From assembly GCF_900101475.1 (NCBI RefSeq), contig NZ_FMZV01000007.1, positions 145,754 to 209,753 on the forward strand: 64,000 nucleotides of DNA. The letters are read 5' to 3'. The position numbers were made by a program, and so were the translations under genes. The first letter of the stretch is position 1, and every line of letters starts with the position of its first letter. The stretch is from Ruegeria marina. GTDB lineage: Bacteria > Pseudomonadota > Alphaproteobacteria > Rhodobacterales > Rhodobacteraceae. Below, in pieces: positions 1 through 8,315 of the stretch. The notes beneath the pieces were generated by a model that was not told where the DNA came from, made no database searches, and worked only from the letters and a program-made list of their open reading frames with translations.

Positions 1-874
1 ACCGCAGGAAATTGCGCGCCGCATCCGAAAGAGGCGCTCCGCGGCGCCAGGCAAGCCCCACCTGCACCGAAGGCAGGTCGCCCGAAACATCGCGAATCTC
101 GATCCGGTCGCCTTCCAGCGACCAGGGGCGATAGACCATGCCCGGCAGGATGGCGATGCCGGCCCCGGTAGCGACCAGGCTGCGCACCGCTTCGACCGAG
201 CGGGTCCGAAACGCGATCTCGGGCCGCACCGAAAGGCTCTGCATCAGCTGTTTCATGCTCTCTTCGATCTCTTCGACCATCAACTGGATCATCGGCAAAC
301 CGACAAGTTGCTCCAACTCGATCGCTTCCTGTTGCGCCAGTTCATGTCCAAGTGGCAGCCACAACCGGTATTGGGAAACCAGCAATGTTTCGACATGCAG
401 GGCCAGACGATCCTTGACCGACGAGGTCAGCAGGACCGCGACATCCAGTTCACCCCCGATCAGCAGGTGTTGCAGGTATTCGCCCGAATCCTCGATGACA
501 TTCAGTTCAACCTGGGGAAATGCACGCCGGAACCGCGCCAGCAGGTCAGACAGGACGTAACCCGCAACCAGAGAAGTCACGCCAAGAGACAACCGGCCGG
601 TTACCTGCGAGGCTTCCTCCCGAAATGCCTGTCTCGCACTGGCGACATCGCCCAGGATCTGCCGGGCATGGCGTAGAAAGGCCGAGCCCCTGTGCGTGAT
701 CTGCAACCCCCGGGCCTGCCGTTCGAACAGCGAAACGCCCAGATCCTCTTCCAGCGCCCGGATCGCCTCGGTTACCGAAGATTGCGAGATCGACAGAACC
801 CGCGCGGCACCGCTGACCGAACCCTGCTCGGCGGCGGCGACAAAGAACTGTAGCTGGCGCAGGGTGAATGCCAC
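1..874 (-). CDS. LysR-family transcriptional regulator (3' end cut by window edge)
   Basis: LysR-type regulator that would bind DNA through its N-terminal winged helix-turn-helix and sense a small molecule in its C-terminal domain. The HTH is clear (FTLRQLQFFVAAAEQGS, then SISQSSVTEAIRALEEDLG), and the effector domain begins near residue 90. About 291 residues lie in the window; the family normally runs near 300, so only a few are missing. A GTG start at 874 is chosen because GGAG lies 6 nt upstream and the HTH follows at once. It lies 81 bp downstream of the GntR gene on the same strand. Its target is not evident. Confidence 0.85.
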   Translation of the reverse strand, partial: MAFTLRQLQFFVAAAEQGSVSGAARVLSISQSSVTEAIRALEEDLGVSLFERQARGLQITHRGSAFLRHARQILGDVASARQAFREEASQVTGRLSLGVTSLVAGYVLSDLLARFRRAFPQVELNVIEDSGEYLQHLLIGGELDVAVLLTSSVKDRLALHVETLLVSQYRLWLPLGHELAQQEAIELEQLVGLPMIQLMVEEIEESMKQLMQSLSVRPEIAFRTRSVEAVRSLVATGAGIAILPGMVYRPWSLEGDRIEIRDVSGDLPSVQVGLAWRRGAPLSDAARNFLR

Positions 875-955
875 GTCAAACTCCGATGCGGTCTTGCTGG
901 ATATGCCGGGCCACTATCAACCGACCAGGCCTTGCGGAAAAGTGCAAAGACCGAC

Positions 956-1612
956 TTATTCGGCCGCGTCTCTCAGGCTGGCCATCAAGTTGTGGAATTT
1001 TTCACCCTGAACCGCAACATGGGTCCGCAATGCTGCGGCAGCGGCCTCGGAATCGGCGGCCGCCAGTGCCGTCACGATCGTCTCATGTTCCGCCATGGAC
1101 TGCGCCATTCTGCCCCGAAACCGCAACTGCACCCTGCGGAACGGCTTCAGCCGCTTGTGCAATCTGGTTGCCTCCTGTTCCAGAAAGGCATTGCCGGAAC
1201 TGCGGTAGACGATCTTGTGAAACCGCTCGTTCTCGGCGTAGTAGGTATCGGTATCCCCGTCGTCGACGGCGCGTTGACACAGCGTGTTTGCATCGCGCAA
1301 TGCCGCAAGCGCAGTGTCGGTGATCCGCATGGCCGCCAGCCGACCGCAAGCGGCCTCAAGTTCGGCCATGACCTCGAACATCTCGATCAGTTCCACCGGG
1401 CCCGGCTGCCGGACAAAGGCGCCCCTGCGGGGGATCAACTCGACCAGACCTGACAGCGCAAGCCTTTGGATCGCTTCACGAAGCGGTGTCCTTGATACGC
1501 CGAACTGCTCGGCAAGCCGCACCTCGTCCAACCGGTCTCCGTCCGAGAATGTCCCGTCGAAAACCAGCTCCTCGAGCTGTTCCGCAATTCGATCTGCACG
1601 GCGCTGTTCCAT
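956..1612 (-). CDS. GntR-family regulator with FCD domain, probable malonate-operon regulator
   Basis: A 218-residue GntR/FadR-subfamily regulator. Residues about 5-70 form the winged helix (LAEQFGVSRTPLREAIQRL), and residues 75-215 form an all-helical FCD ligand-binding domain with the usual metal-binding His and Asp/Glu positions (NERFHKIVY, AEHETIVTAL). It is transcribed divergently from the TRAP/malonate operon, and a perfect palindrome of the FCD-regulator type lies in the shared intergenic region. GntR regulators next to malonate genes (for example MatR, and GtrA of Sinorhizobium meliloti) are known. Repression relieved by malonate or malonyl-CoA is inferred from this context. Confidence 0.9.
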   Translation of the reverse strand: MEQRRADRIAEQLEELVFDGTFSDGDRLDEVRLAEQFGVSRTPLREAIQRLALSGLVELIPRRGAFVRQPGPVELIEMFEVMAELEAACGRLAAMRITDTALAALRDANTLCQRAVDDGDTDTYYAENERFHKIVYRSSGNAFLEQEATRLHKRLKPFRRVQLRFRGRMAQSMAEHETIVTALAAADSEAAAAALRTHVAVQGEKFHNLMASLRDAAE

Positions 1613-1658
1613 GAGGTTCTTCTAGCTTTGAACGGGTGAAAATTCAATCCAGTACTTC

Positions 1659-1668
1659 TTGTATACAA
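1659..1668. promoter_or_regulatory. Putative GntR/FCD operator palindrome
   Basis: Perfect 10-bp palindrome TTGTATACAA in the 134-bp region between the divergent GntR gene and dctP. FCD-type GntR regulators often recognise short dyads with a central GTATAC-like core. The site lies just upstream of the TTGACC hexamer proposed as the dctP -35 box, where bound protein could block both promoters. Confidence 0.6.
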
Positions 1669-1673
1669 AACTA

Positions 1674-1702
1674 TTGACCTAAAAAACACAACTGGCTTAG
1701 GT
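1674..1702 (+). promoter_or_regulatory. Putative sigma-70 promoter of the malonate operon
   Basis: TTGACC at 1674-1679, a 17-bp spacer and TTAGGT at 1697-1702 give a good -35 and a weak -10. The leader to the dctP start is about 40 nt and includes a strong ribosome-binding site (GGGAGG at 1736-1741). Confidence 0.4.
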
Positions 1703-1746
1703 TGTACCGGTCCCCGGTTCGTCCGGGTCGATAAAGGGAGGAAAAC

Positions 1747-2733
1747 ATGAAATCCATGCTCAAGACCGCCGTGGCGGCTCTGGCAATCGCGGCAGCGGCC
1801 TCTGTTGCCGGCGCCACCGAACTGCGCCTGTCCCACCAGTGGTCGAACAACGACATCCGGCACAAGGTCGCCCAGATGGTCGCCGACGAGGTTGCGGCGG
1901 CGAATGTCGATCTGGACATCAAGATTTTCGGCTCGCAGTCGCTGTTCAAGGCACGCGAGCAATACAAGCCGCTCAGCCGCGGCCAGCTGGACATGACGGT
2001 CCTGCCGCTCAGCTATGCCGGTGGCCAGCAGCCTGCCTACAACCTGACCCTGATGCCCGGCCTGGTAAAGAACCATGACCATGCAGCCCGTCTCAGCGCC
2101 TCGCCCTTCATGGCCGCGCTCGAGGAAAAGATGGCGCAGGACGACGTAATGGTGCTGGTGCACGGCTATCTCGCGGGGGGCTTTGCCGGCAAGGACAAGT
2201 GCATCACCAGACCCGAGGACGTGCAGGGCCTGCAAACCCGCGCCGCCGGCAAGGCGTTCGAGCAGATGCTGGCCGGAGCCGGCGCCTCGATCGCGTCGAT
2301 GGCCTCGTCCGAGATATACAACGCCATGCAGACCGGCGTGCTGCAGGCGGTGAACACCTCGTCCTCGTCCTTTGTCTCCTACCGGATCTACGAGCAGACG
2401 AAATGCTACACCCCGGCAGGCGACGTGGCGCTGTGGTTCATGTACCAGCCGCTCCTGATGAACAAATCGACCTTCGAAGGGTTGACCGAAGCACAGCAAC
2501 AGGCGCTTCGCGATGGCGCCGCAAAGGCGCAGGCCTACTACCTGGAAGAGGCCAAGAAAGAGGACGCGGAATCGGTCAAGGTCTTTGCCGATGCCGGTGT
2601 CGAGATCGCACAGATGACGCCCGAGGATTTCGCCGCCTGGCGCGAACTGGCCAAGGAAACCTCGTACAAGGCATTCCTTGAAGAAGTGGCCGACGGCCAG
2701 GCCCTGCTTGACCTGGCGCTCGCGGTCGAGTGA
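1747..2733 (+). CDS. dctP: TRAP transporter substrate-binding protein DctP (probable malonate)
   Basis: Periplasmic solute-binding component of a tripartite ATP-independent transporter, 328 residues. Residues 1-23 are a Sec signal peptide ending near VAGA|TELRL. The family's ligand-contacting arginine is probably R165 (GLQTRAAG), followed by the conserved segment SSEIYNAMQTGVLQAVNT. A strong GGGAGG precedes the ATG. It heads an operon with dctQ, dctM, a malonyl-CoA decarboxylase and a malonate-CoA ligase, so malonate is the likely ligand. A malonate TRAP system (MatPQM) is known from Sinorhizobium meliloti. The substrate is inferred from gene context. Confidence 0.92.
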   Translation: MKSMLKTAVAALAIAAAASVAGATELRLSHQWSNNDIRHKVAQMVADEVAAANVDLDIKIFGSQSLFKAREQYKPLSRGQLDMTVLPLSYAGGQQPAYNLTLMPGLVKNHDHAARLSASPFMAALEEKMAQDDVMVLVHGYLAGGFAGKDKCITRPEDVQGLQTRAAGKAFEQMLAGAGASIASMASSEIYNAMQTGVLQAVNTSSSSFVSYRIYEQTKCYTPAGDVALWFMYQPLLMNKSTFEGLTEAQQQALRDGAAKAQAYYLEEAKKEDAESVKVFADAGVEIAQMTPEDFAAWRELAKETSYKAFLEEVADGQALLDLALAVE

Positions 2734-2741
2734 CCCGGCCT

Positions 2742-2767
2742 TCGGGCGGCCCCGGCGGGCCGCCCGA
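2742..2767 (+). other. Intercistronic hairpin between dctP and dctQ
   Basis: A perfect 11-bp GC-rich stem (TCGGGCGGCCC at 2742-2752 pairing with 2757-2767) closes on a 4-nt loop. No T-run follows, so it is not a classical terminator. In binding-protein operons such structures usually stabilise the upstream message, so the binding protein is made in excess of the membrane parts. Confidence 0.6.
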
Positions 2768-2802
2768 TCCGACAGACAATACCCCGACCATTGGAGGAGC
2801 CG

Positions 2803-3345
2803 ATGTCCGGCCACAGTTCCGCCGCCGCCGCCCAGACCGGAAGCAACCCTTTTCTGCGCGCTGTTGCCGCCATTTCGACCGTGGCAGGATGGTGTTCCGC
2901 CGCGATGATCGTCGCCGCCGTTCTGATCACCTGCCAGATGATCGTGATCCGGTACGTCCTGAACGGATCGACGGTCTGGCAGACCGAAGCGGTCATCTAC
3001 CTCATGATCGCCGCCACCCTGCTTGGCCTGTCCTACGTGCAACGGTTGCGGGGACATGTGAACGTCGATCTCATCCCGCTGTCCCTGCCCGCCAGGGTCC
3101 GCTTCGTTCTGGCCACTATTACCTCGGTTCTCACCATCGCAATCGTCGCCGTCATCCTGTGGTACGGGTACGAGTACTGGCATTTCGCCTGGGAGCGCGG
3201 CTGGCGCTCCGATACCGTCTGGGGGGTGAAGCTCTGGATCCCCTACCTGGCCATTCCCGTCGGCTTCGGCTTGCTGCTCTTGCAACTGGTCGCCGATTTC
3301 ATCGCCCTTGTCCTGGGCATCGAAAAACCTTTCGGATTGGAGTGA
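2803..3345 (+). CDS. dctQ: TRAP transporter small permease DctQ
   Basis: Small membrane subunit of the TRAP transporter, about 180 residues with four predicted transmembrane helices and the family segment VLNGSTVWQTEAVIYLM. The ATG at 2803 is preferred over an in-frame TTG at 2791 because GGAGGAG (2793-2799) sits just ahead of it and would overlap the TTG. Four bases separate it from dctM. Confidence 0.92.
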   Translation: MSGHSSAAAAQTGSNPFLRAVAAISTVAGWCSAAMIVAAVLITCQMIVIRYVLNGSTVWQTEAVIYLMIAATLLGLSYVQRLRGHVNVDLIPLSLPARVRFVLATITSVLTIAIVAVILWYGYEYWHFAWERGWRSDTVWGVKLWIPYLAIPVGFGLLLLQLVADFIALVLGIEKPFGLE

Positions 3346-3349
3346 GCGG

Positions 3350-4666
3350 ATGGACCCGTTGCTGCTCGGCGCCATCGTCGCCATCGCCACCATCATCGTC
3401 CTGTTCTCGGGCGTGTCCGTCGCCATCGGTCTGCTGATCGTCTCGGCCGGGTTCCTGCTGGTCTTCGACGGCGCCCGGTCGCTGGAGCTGATCCCGGAAA
3501 TCCTCTTTGGCAAGCTCGACAATTTCGCGCTGCTCTCGATCCCGATGTTCATCATCATGGGGGCCTCCATCGCCTCGACCCGCGCGGGCGCCGACCTGTA
3601 CGAGGCGCTCGAACGCTGGCTGACCCGCGTGCCCGGCGGGCTGGTGATCTCGAACCTTGGCGCCTGTGCACTGTTTGCCGCCATGTCCGGCTCCAGCCCG
3701 GCCACCTGCGCCGCCATCGGCAAGATGGGCATCCCCGAGATGCGCAAGCGCGGCTATCCGGACGGGGTGGCCGCAGGCTCCATCGCGGCGGGCGGCACGC
3801 TGGGCATCCTGATCCCGCCCTCGGTCACGATGATCGTCTACGGCATCGCCACCGAAACCTCTATCGGCCGCCTGTTCCTGGCCGGCGTGGTGCCGGGCCT
3901 GATGCTGGTCATGCTGTTCATGGCCTGGTCGATCTATTCCACCTGGCGCTCGGGCGACACCTCGGTCCTCAGCGCGGGCAGCTACAGTTGGGCACAAAAG
4001 TTCGAGATCCTGCCGCGCGTCCTGCCCTTCCTGCTGATCATCCTCGGCGTGCTCTACGCCATGTATGGCGGCATCGCCACGCCGTCGGAAACGGCAGCGG
4101 TCGGGGCATTGCTGTGCATGATGATCGCCATGATCATCTACAGGCTGTGGAACCCGCGCGACCTTTGGGTGGTGCTGCGGGATTCGACCCGGGAAAGCGT
4201 GATGATCCTGTTCATCATCGCGGCGGCGGGTGTGTTTTCCTACATGCTCAGTTCGCTCTTCATCACCCAGGCCATCGCCGAGTGGATCGGAACCCTGGAT
4301 GTCAATCGCTGGGTCCTGATGGGGGCGGTGAACGTCTTTCTGCTGATCGCCGGCTTCTTCCTGCCGCCGGTCGCGGTCATCCTGATGACCGCGCCGATCC
4401 TCTTGCCGATCATCACCACCGCAGGCTTCGACCCGATCTGGTTCGCCGTGGTTCTGACCATCAACATGGAAATCGGCCTGATCTCGCCCCCGGTCGGCCT
4501 GAACCTTTATGTCATCAACGGCATTGCCCCCGACATCTCGTTGAAAACCATCCTGACCGGCTCGCTGCCCTATGTCGCCTGCATGGTTCTTGGTATCGTT
4601 CTGTTGTGCTTGTTTCCCGGGATAGCCACGTGGCTGCCTGACCTTGTAATGGGACCATCGTTGTGA
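3350..4666 (+). CDS. dctM: TRAP transporter large permease DctM
   Basis: Large membrane subunit, 438 residues, expected to carry the sodium-coupled transport path. Family signatures are visible: the IPMFIIMGASIA segment, SGSSPATCAAIGKMGIPEM, GGTLGILIPPSV, and MEIGLISPPVGLNLYVING near the C-terminus. The ATG at 3350 follows GGAG overlapping the dctQ stop; the extra upstream in-frame residues from 3308 lie inside dctQ and were dropped. Its TGA overlaps the GTG of the decarboxylase gene, pointing to translational coupling. Confidence 0.93.
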   Translation: MDPLLLGAIVAIATIIVLFSGVSVAIGLLIVSAGFLLVFDGARSLELIPEILFGKLDNFALLSIPMFIIMGASIASTRAGADLYEALERWLTRVPGGLVISNLGACALFAAMSGSSPATCAAIGKMGIPEMRKRGYPDGVAAGSIAAGGTLGILIPPSVTMIVYGIATETSIGRLFLAGVVPGLMLVMLFMAWSIYSTWRSGDTSVLSAGSYSWAQKFEILPRVLPFLLIILGVLYAMYGGIATPSETAAVGALLCMMIAMIIYRLWNPRDLWVVLRDSTRESVMILFIIAAAGVFSYMLSSLFITQAIAEWIGTLDVNRWVLMGAVNVFLLIAGFFLPPVAVILMTAPILLPIITTAGFDPIWFAVVLTINMEIGLISPPVGLNLYVINGIAPDISLKTILTGSLPYVACMVLGIVLLCLFPGIATWLPDLVMGPSL

Positions 4667-5913
4667 CTCTTCTAGCCGATCTTCTCTCCTCCGTCTTCGA
4701 ACGGCGCTACCGCCGGGATCCGTCGCGTCCGACCGATGCCCGGCCCTTGCGGGAACTGGTCGAGGCTTTGATGGGGACCGCCGGCGAAACCTCGGGGCTG
4801 GCGCTGTCGCAGGATATCCTTTCGGGGTTCGCGGCAATGGACGACGCACAAAAGCTCGATTTCTTCCGCGATGTGGCACGCGGAATGAACATCGACCCCG
4901 AAACCGTGCGCTCGACGCTCGACGCCTATGAACGCGACCCGTCCAAGGCGACCTACCGCGCCTTCGCATCCGCGGCCGAACCAAGGCGGCAGGAACTGAT
5001 CCGCCGCCTCAACGCCTTGCCGGGCGCGACCGGGGCTCTGGTGAGGATGCGGGCGGACCTGCTGCGCCTGAGCCGGGGAGATCCCGAACTTGAAGCCTTC
5101 GATCTCGACTTCCGCCATCTCTTTGCCAGCTGGTTCAATCGCGGGTTCCTGGTGCTGCGGCCGATCAGTTGGGAAAGCCCGGCGCATATCCTGGAAAAGA
5201 TCATCGCCTACGAGGCCGTTCACGCGATCGACAGCTGGGACGACCTGCGGCGCAGGCTGGAACCCGCCGACAGGCGCTGTTTTGCCTTCTTTCATCCGGC
5301 GATGCCGGACGAACCGCTGATCTTTGTCGAAGTCGCCCTGACCCGCGGCATCCCCGGATCCGTTCAGGACCTGCTCGTCGAAGACCGCAAGGCGATTGCC
5401 AGCCACGAGGCTGACACCGCCGTCTTCTATTCGATTTCCAACTGCCAGGCCGGGCTTGCCAGCGTGTCCTTCGGAAACTCGCTGATCAAGCAGGTGGCTG
5501 CCGATCTGTCCGCGAATCTGCCATCGCTCAGGACTTTCGTGACCCTGTCGCCCATCCCGGGGCTGAGGAGTTGGCTCGCTGCCGAAGGTCTGGAACAGCC
5601 GGAGCCGGACCAGATGTCCGCACTCGCCGCGCACTACCTGCTGAATGCCAAGGCGACGGATGGCGCGCCCTATGATCCCGTGGCCCGCTTCCATCTCGGC
5701 AATGGCGCGATCGTTCATGCGGTCCACTCCGACGCAGATGTGTCCGACAAGGGGCGCAAGCAATCGGGCGGCGTGATGGTGAACTATCTTTACGATCTCA
5801 AGAAGATCGCCCAGAACCACGAAAAATTCGCAACCGCCAAGACCGTCGCCGCGTCGGCCGCCGTCAAGACGCTGGCCGCAGGCGCGGATCTGAGCAAATC
5901 GCAGGAAAGGTAG
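4663..5913 (+). CDS. matA: Malonyl-CoA decarboxylase
   Basis: Converts malonyl-CoA to acetyl-CoA and CO2. The 416-residue protein has the MCD fold: a helical N-terminal domain (to about residue 145) and an acetyltransferase-like C-terminal domain with the conserved segments HPAMPDEPLIFVEVAL, FYSISNCQAGLASVSFGN and PVARFHLGNGA, which hold the Ser/His region used in catalysis. The GTG start overlaps the dctM stop by 4 nt (GTGA). It is followed 4 nt later by the malonate-CoA ligase gene, giving the complete route from malonate to acetyl-CoA. Confidence 0.93.
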   Translation: MTLLADLLSSVFERRYRRDPSRPTDARPLRELVEALMGTAGETSGLALSQDILSGFAAMDDAQKLDFFRDVARGMNIDPETVRSTLDAYERDPSKATYRAFASAAEPRRQELIRRLNALPGATGALVRMRADLLRLSRGDPELEAFDLDFRHLFASWFNRGFLVLRPISWESPAHILEKIIAYEAVHAIDSWDDLRRRLEPADRRCFAFFHPAMPDEPLIFVEVALTRGIPGSVQDLLVEDRKAIASHEADTAVFYSISNCQAGLASVSFGNSLIKQVAADLSANLPSLRTFVTLSPIPGLRSWLAAEGLEQPEPDQMSALAAHYLLNAKATDGAPYDPVARFHLGNGAIVHAVHSDADVSDKGRKQSGGVMVNYLYDLKKIAQNHEKFATAKTVAASAAVKTLAAGADLSKSQER

Positions 5914-5917
5914 CCGG

Positions 5918-7435
5918 ATGGCAAATCCCCTCTATGATCGCCTGTTTGGCACCTATGCCGGCAAACAAACGCCATTCCTTCATCTGTCCGATGGTCAGAC
6001 CATCACGCATGCCCAGTTCCTCGAACAGGCCGCGCAGATGGCGAATGCCATCGTGGACCTTGGGTTGAAACCGGGCGACCGCGTCGCGGCCCAGGTGGAA
6101 AAGTCACCCGAGGCGCTTGCGCTCTACGCCGCCTGCGCGCAGGCCGGATTGATATTTCTGCCATTGAACACCGCCTACACGGCAGACGAGTTGAGCTATT
6201 TCATCGAAAACAGCGGCGCGGCTCTGGTTGTCTGTGATGGCCGCATCCTGGATATCTTGGCACCCGTCGCCGACAAGCTTGGCGCGCGGATCGAGACTTT
6301 GAATGCCGACGGCTCCGGCAGCCTGACCGACCGCGCAGTAAACATGCCGGCGACGTTCGAAACGGTCGACCGCGAAGGCGGGGATCTGGCGGCCTTTCTC
6401 TATACCTCGGGCACCACCGGCCGCTCCAAGGGCGCCATGCTGACCCAGGACAACCTGCTGTCGAACGCGGAAACCCTGGCGCAGGAATGGCGCTTCACCG
6501 CCGAGGACGTGCTGCTGCACGCCCTGCCGATCTTTCACACGCACGGGCTGTTCGTGGCCACCAACATCGTTCTGATCACCGGCGGCAGCATGATCTTCCT
6601 GCCTAAATTCGACCTCGACCAGATCATTGCGCTATTGCCTCGCGCCACCGCGATGATGGGCGTGCCGACCTTTTACACCCGCCTTTTGGGCGATGCCCGG
6701 TTCACCCGCGACCTGGCGCAGCACATGCGCCTCTTCGTATCGGGCTCCGCCCCCCTGCTGGCCGAAACCCATATCCAGTTCGAAGAGCGCACCGGTCACC
6801 GCATCCTGGAACGCTACGGGATGACCGAGACCAACATGAACACCTCGAACCCCTATGACGGCGAACGCCGGGCGGGCACGGTGGGCTTTCCCCTGCCGGG
6901 CGTCGAACTGAAGATCACAAACCCCGAGACCGGCGAACCCCTGCCACAAGGCGAGATCGGTCAGATCGAGGTGCGCGGACCAAACGTGTTCAAGGGCTAT
7001 TGGCAGATGCCCGAGAAAACCGCCGCCGAACTGCGCGCAGACGGGTTCTTCATCACCGGCGATGTCGGCTTTGTCGATGCCGACGGCTATGTCACCATCG
7101 TCGGCCGCAACAAGGACCTGATCATCTCGGGCGGCTACAACATCTACCCCAAGGAGATCGAACTGCTGCTCGACGACCAACCCGGCGTGCTGGAAAGCGC
7201 GGTGATCGGCGTGCCGCATCCCGATTTCGGCGAAACCGTGCTGGGCATCCTGGTGCCCCGTCCCGGCCAGACGCCCGACACCGACGCGATCATGCAGACC
7301 GTGGGCGCGGCGCTGGCCCGGTTCAAACATCCCCGCAAGCTGCTCGTGCTGGACGAACTGCCCCGCAACACCATGGGCAAGGTGCAAAAGAACATCCTGC
7401 GCGAGCAGTACAAGGACATGTTCCAGCCAAGGTGA
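5918..7435 (+). CDS. matB: Malonate--CoA ligase MatB
   Basis: ANL-superfamily ligase, 505 residues, matching the usual MatB length; it makes malonyl-CoA from malonate, CoA and ATP. The P-loop-like motif YTSGTTGRSKGAMLTQDN lies near residue 163, the adenylation motif RYGMTETNMNTSNPY near 303, and the C-terminal swivel region ends with RNTMGKVQKNILRE, whose lysine is the usual adenylation-step residue. It is the last gene of the malonate operon; a strong dyad follows at 7460-7497. Confidence 0.93.
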   Translation: MANPLYDRLFGTYAGKQTPFLHLSDGQTITHAQFLEQAAQMANAIVDLGLKPGDRVAAQVEKSPEALALYAACAQAGLIFLPLNTAYTADELSYFIENSGAALVVCDGRILDILAPVADKLGARIETLNADGSGSLTDRAVNMPATFETVDREGGDLAAFLYTSGTTGRSKGAMLTQDNLLSNAETLAQEWRFTAEDVLLHALPIFHTHGLFVATNIVLITGGSMIFLPKFDLDQIIALLPRATAMMGVPTFYTRLLGDARFTRDLAQHMRLFVSGSAPLLAETHIQFEERTGHRILERYGMTETNMNTSNPYDGERRAGTVGFPLPGVELKITNPETGEPLPQGEIGQIEVRGPNVFKGYWQMPEKTAAELRADGFFITGDVGFVDADGYVTIVGRNKDLIISGGYNIYPKEIELLLDDQPGVLESAVIGVPHPDFGETVLGILVPRPGQTPDTDAIMQTVGAALARFKHPRKLLVLDELPRNTMGKVQKNILREQYKDMFQPR

Positions 7436-7459
7436 GAGGCAAGGCGGTTGCGTCCTATT

Positions 7460-7497
7460 CCCCTTTCTGACCATTTGTACAAACGGTCAGAAAGGGG
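7460..7497. terminator. 38-nt near-perfect palindrome between convergent genes
   Basis: Thirteen bases (CCCCTTTCTGACC, 7460-7472) pair perfectly with 7485-7497, and the centre TTTGTACAAA is itself palindromic, so only one base pair of the 38-nt dyad is mismatched. It sits between convergent matB and the crotonase gene, where a bidirectional terminator is expected, although neither side carries a good T-run. A degraded second copy of the right half follows at about 7509-7530. A TetR-type operator is the alternative reading. Confidence 0.55.
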
Positions 7498-7532
7498 TGT
7501 TTCAGCCGGTACAAAACGGTCAATTCGGGGCC

Positions 7533-8312
7533 TCAGCGTCCTTTCCAGACCGGGTCGCGTTTCTCGGCAAAGGCGCGGGCGCCCTCCAGCTGATCCTCGG
7601 AAGAGTAGAGCACATCCACCGTGCGCAGCTGCCGTTTGGTGATCTTGTTCATCGTGTCCTGGAACTTTTCGTCCTCGGCCTCGCGCACGATTTCCTTGAT
7701 CGCGGCATAGACCAGCGGCGGGCCGCTTGCGAGGAGACGCGCCAATTCCCAAGCGCGATCAAGGAGTTGCGCGCCCGGCACGATCTCGTTCACCAGCCCC
7801 CAGCGATGCGCCTCCTCGGCATCGAACCAGCGCCCGGTCAGCAAGAGCTCCATCGCGATGTGATAGGGGATGCGCTTGGGCAGCTTGACGCTGGCAGCAT
7901 CCGCCACCGTGCCAGAGCGGATTTCCGGCAGCGCGAAAGTGGCATGATCGGCGGCGATGATCATGTCCGCCGACAGCGCCAGTTCCAGCCCGCCCCCACA
8001 GGCGATGCCGTTGACGGCAGCAATCACCGGCTTGTTCATGTCGCGCAGTTCCTGCAAGCCGCCGAACCCGCCGACACCATAGTCACCATCCACCGCATCG
8101 CCATCGGCTGCGGCCTTCAGATCCCAGCCGGGGCAAAAGAACTTTTCCCCGCCCCCGGTCAGGATCGCCACCCGCAACTCGGGATCGTCGCGGAAGGCGC
8201 GAAACACCTCGCCCATGATCCGGCTGGTGGCCAGATCGATCGCATTGGCCTTGGGCCGGTCCAGCGTGACCTCGAGAATGGCGCCGTCGCGGCGTGTCTT
8301 GATGGGGTTCAT
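7533..8312 (-). CDS. Enoyl-CoA hydratase/isomerase family protein, CaiD-like
   Basis: Crotonase-fold enzyme of 259 residues, closest in pattern to carnitinyl-CoA dehydratase (crotonobetainyl-CoA hydratase). The oxyanion-hole and active-site segments IACGGGLELALSADMI and ATFALPEIRSGTVADA supply the two glutamates expected of a hydratase. It is the third gene of a minus-strand operon with an acyl-CoA dehydrogenase and an ADP-forming-type CoA ligase, 3 nt behind the ligase. Together they could activate, desaturate and hydrate a short betaine acid such as gamma-butyrobetaine. The exact substrate is inferred. Confidence 0.85.
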   Translation of the reverse strand: MNPIKTRRDGAILEVTLDRPKANAIDLATSRIMGEVFRAFRDDPELRVAILTGGGEKFFCPGWDLKAAADGDAVDGDYGVGGFGGLQELRDMNKPVIAAVNGIACGGGLELALSADMIIAADHATFALPEIRSGTVADAASVKLPKRIPYHIAMELLLTGRWFDAEEAHRWGLVNEIVPGAQLLDRAWELARLLASGPPLVYAAIKEIVREAEDEKFQDTMNKITKRQLRTVDVLYSSEDQLEGARAFAEKRDPVWKGR

Positions 8313-8315
8313 CCG

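Noticed and set aside
1435..3747. 770-residue open frame on the minus strand across dctP and dctQ
   Set aside because: Low-complexity antisense translation over clear TRAP genes; no domain or start signal.
3299..4984. 561-residue open frame on the minus strand across dctM
   Set aside because: Arg/Gly/Asp-rich antisense shadow typical of GC-rich DNA.
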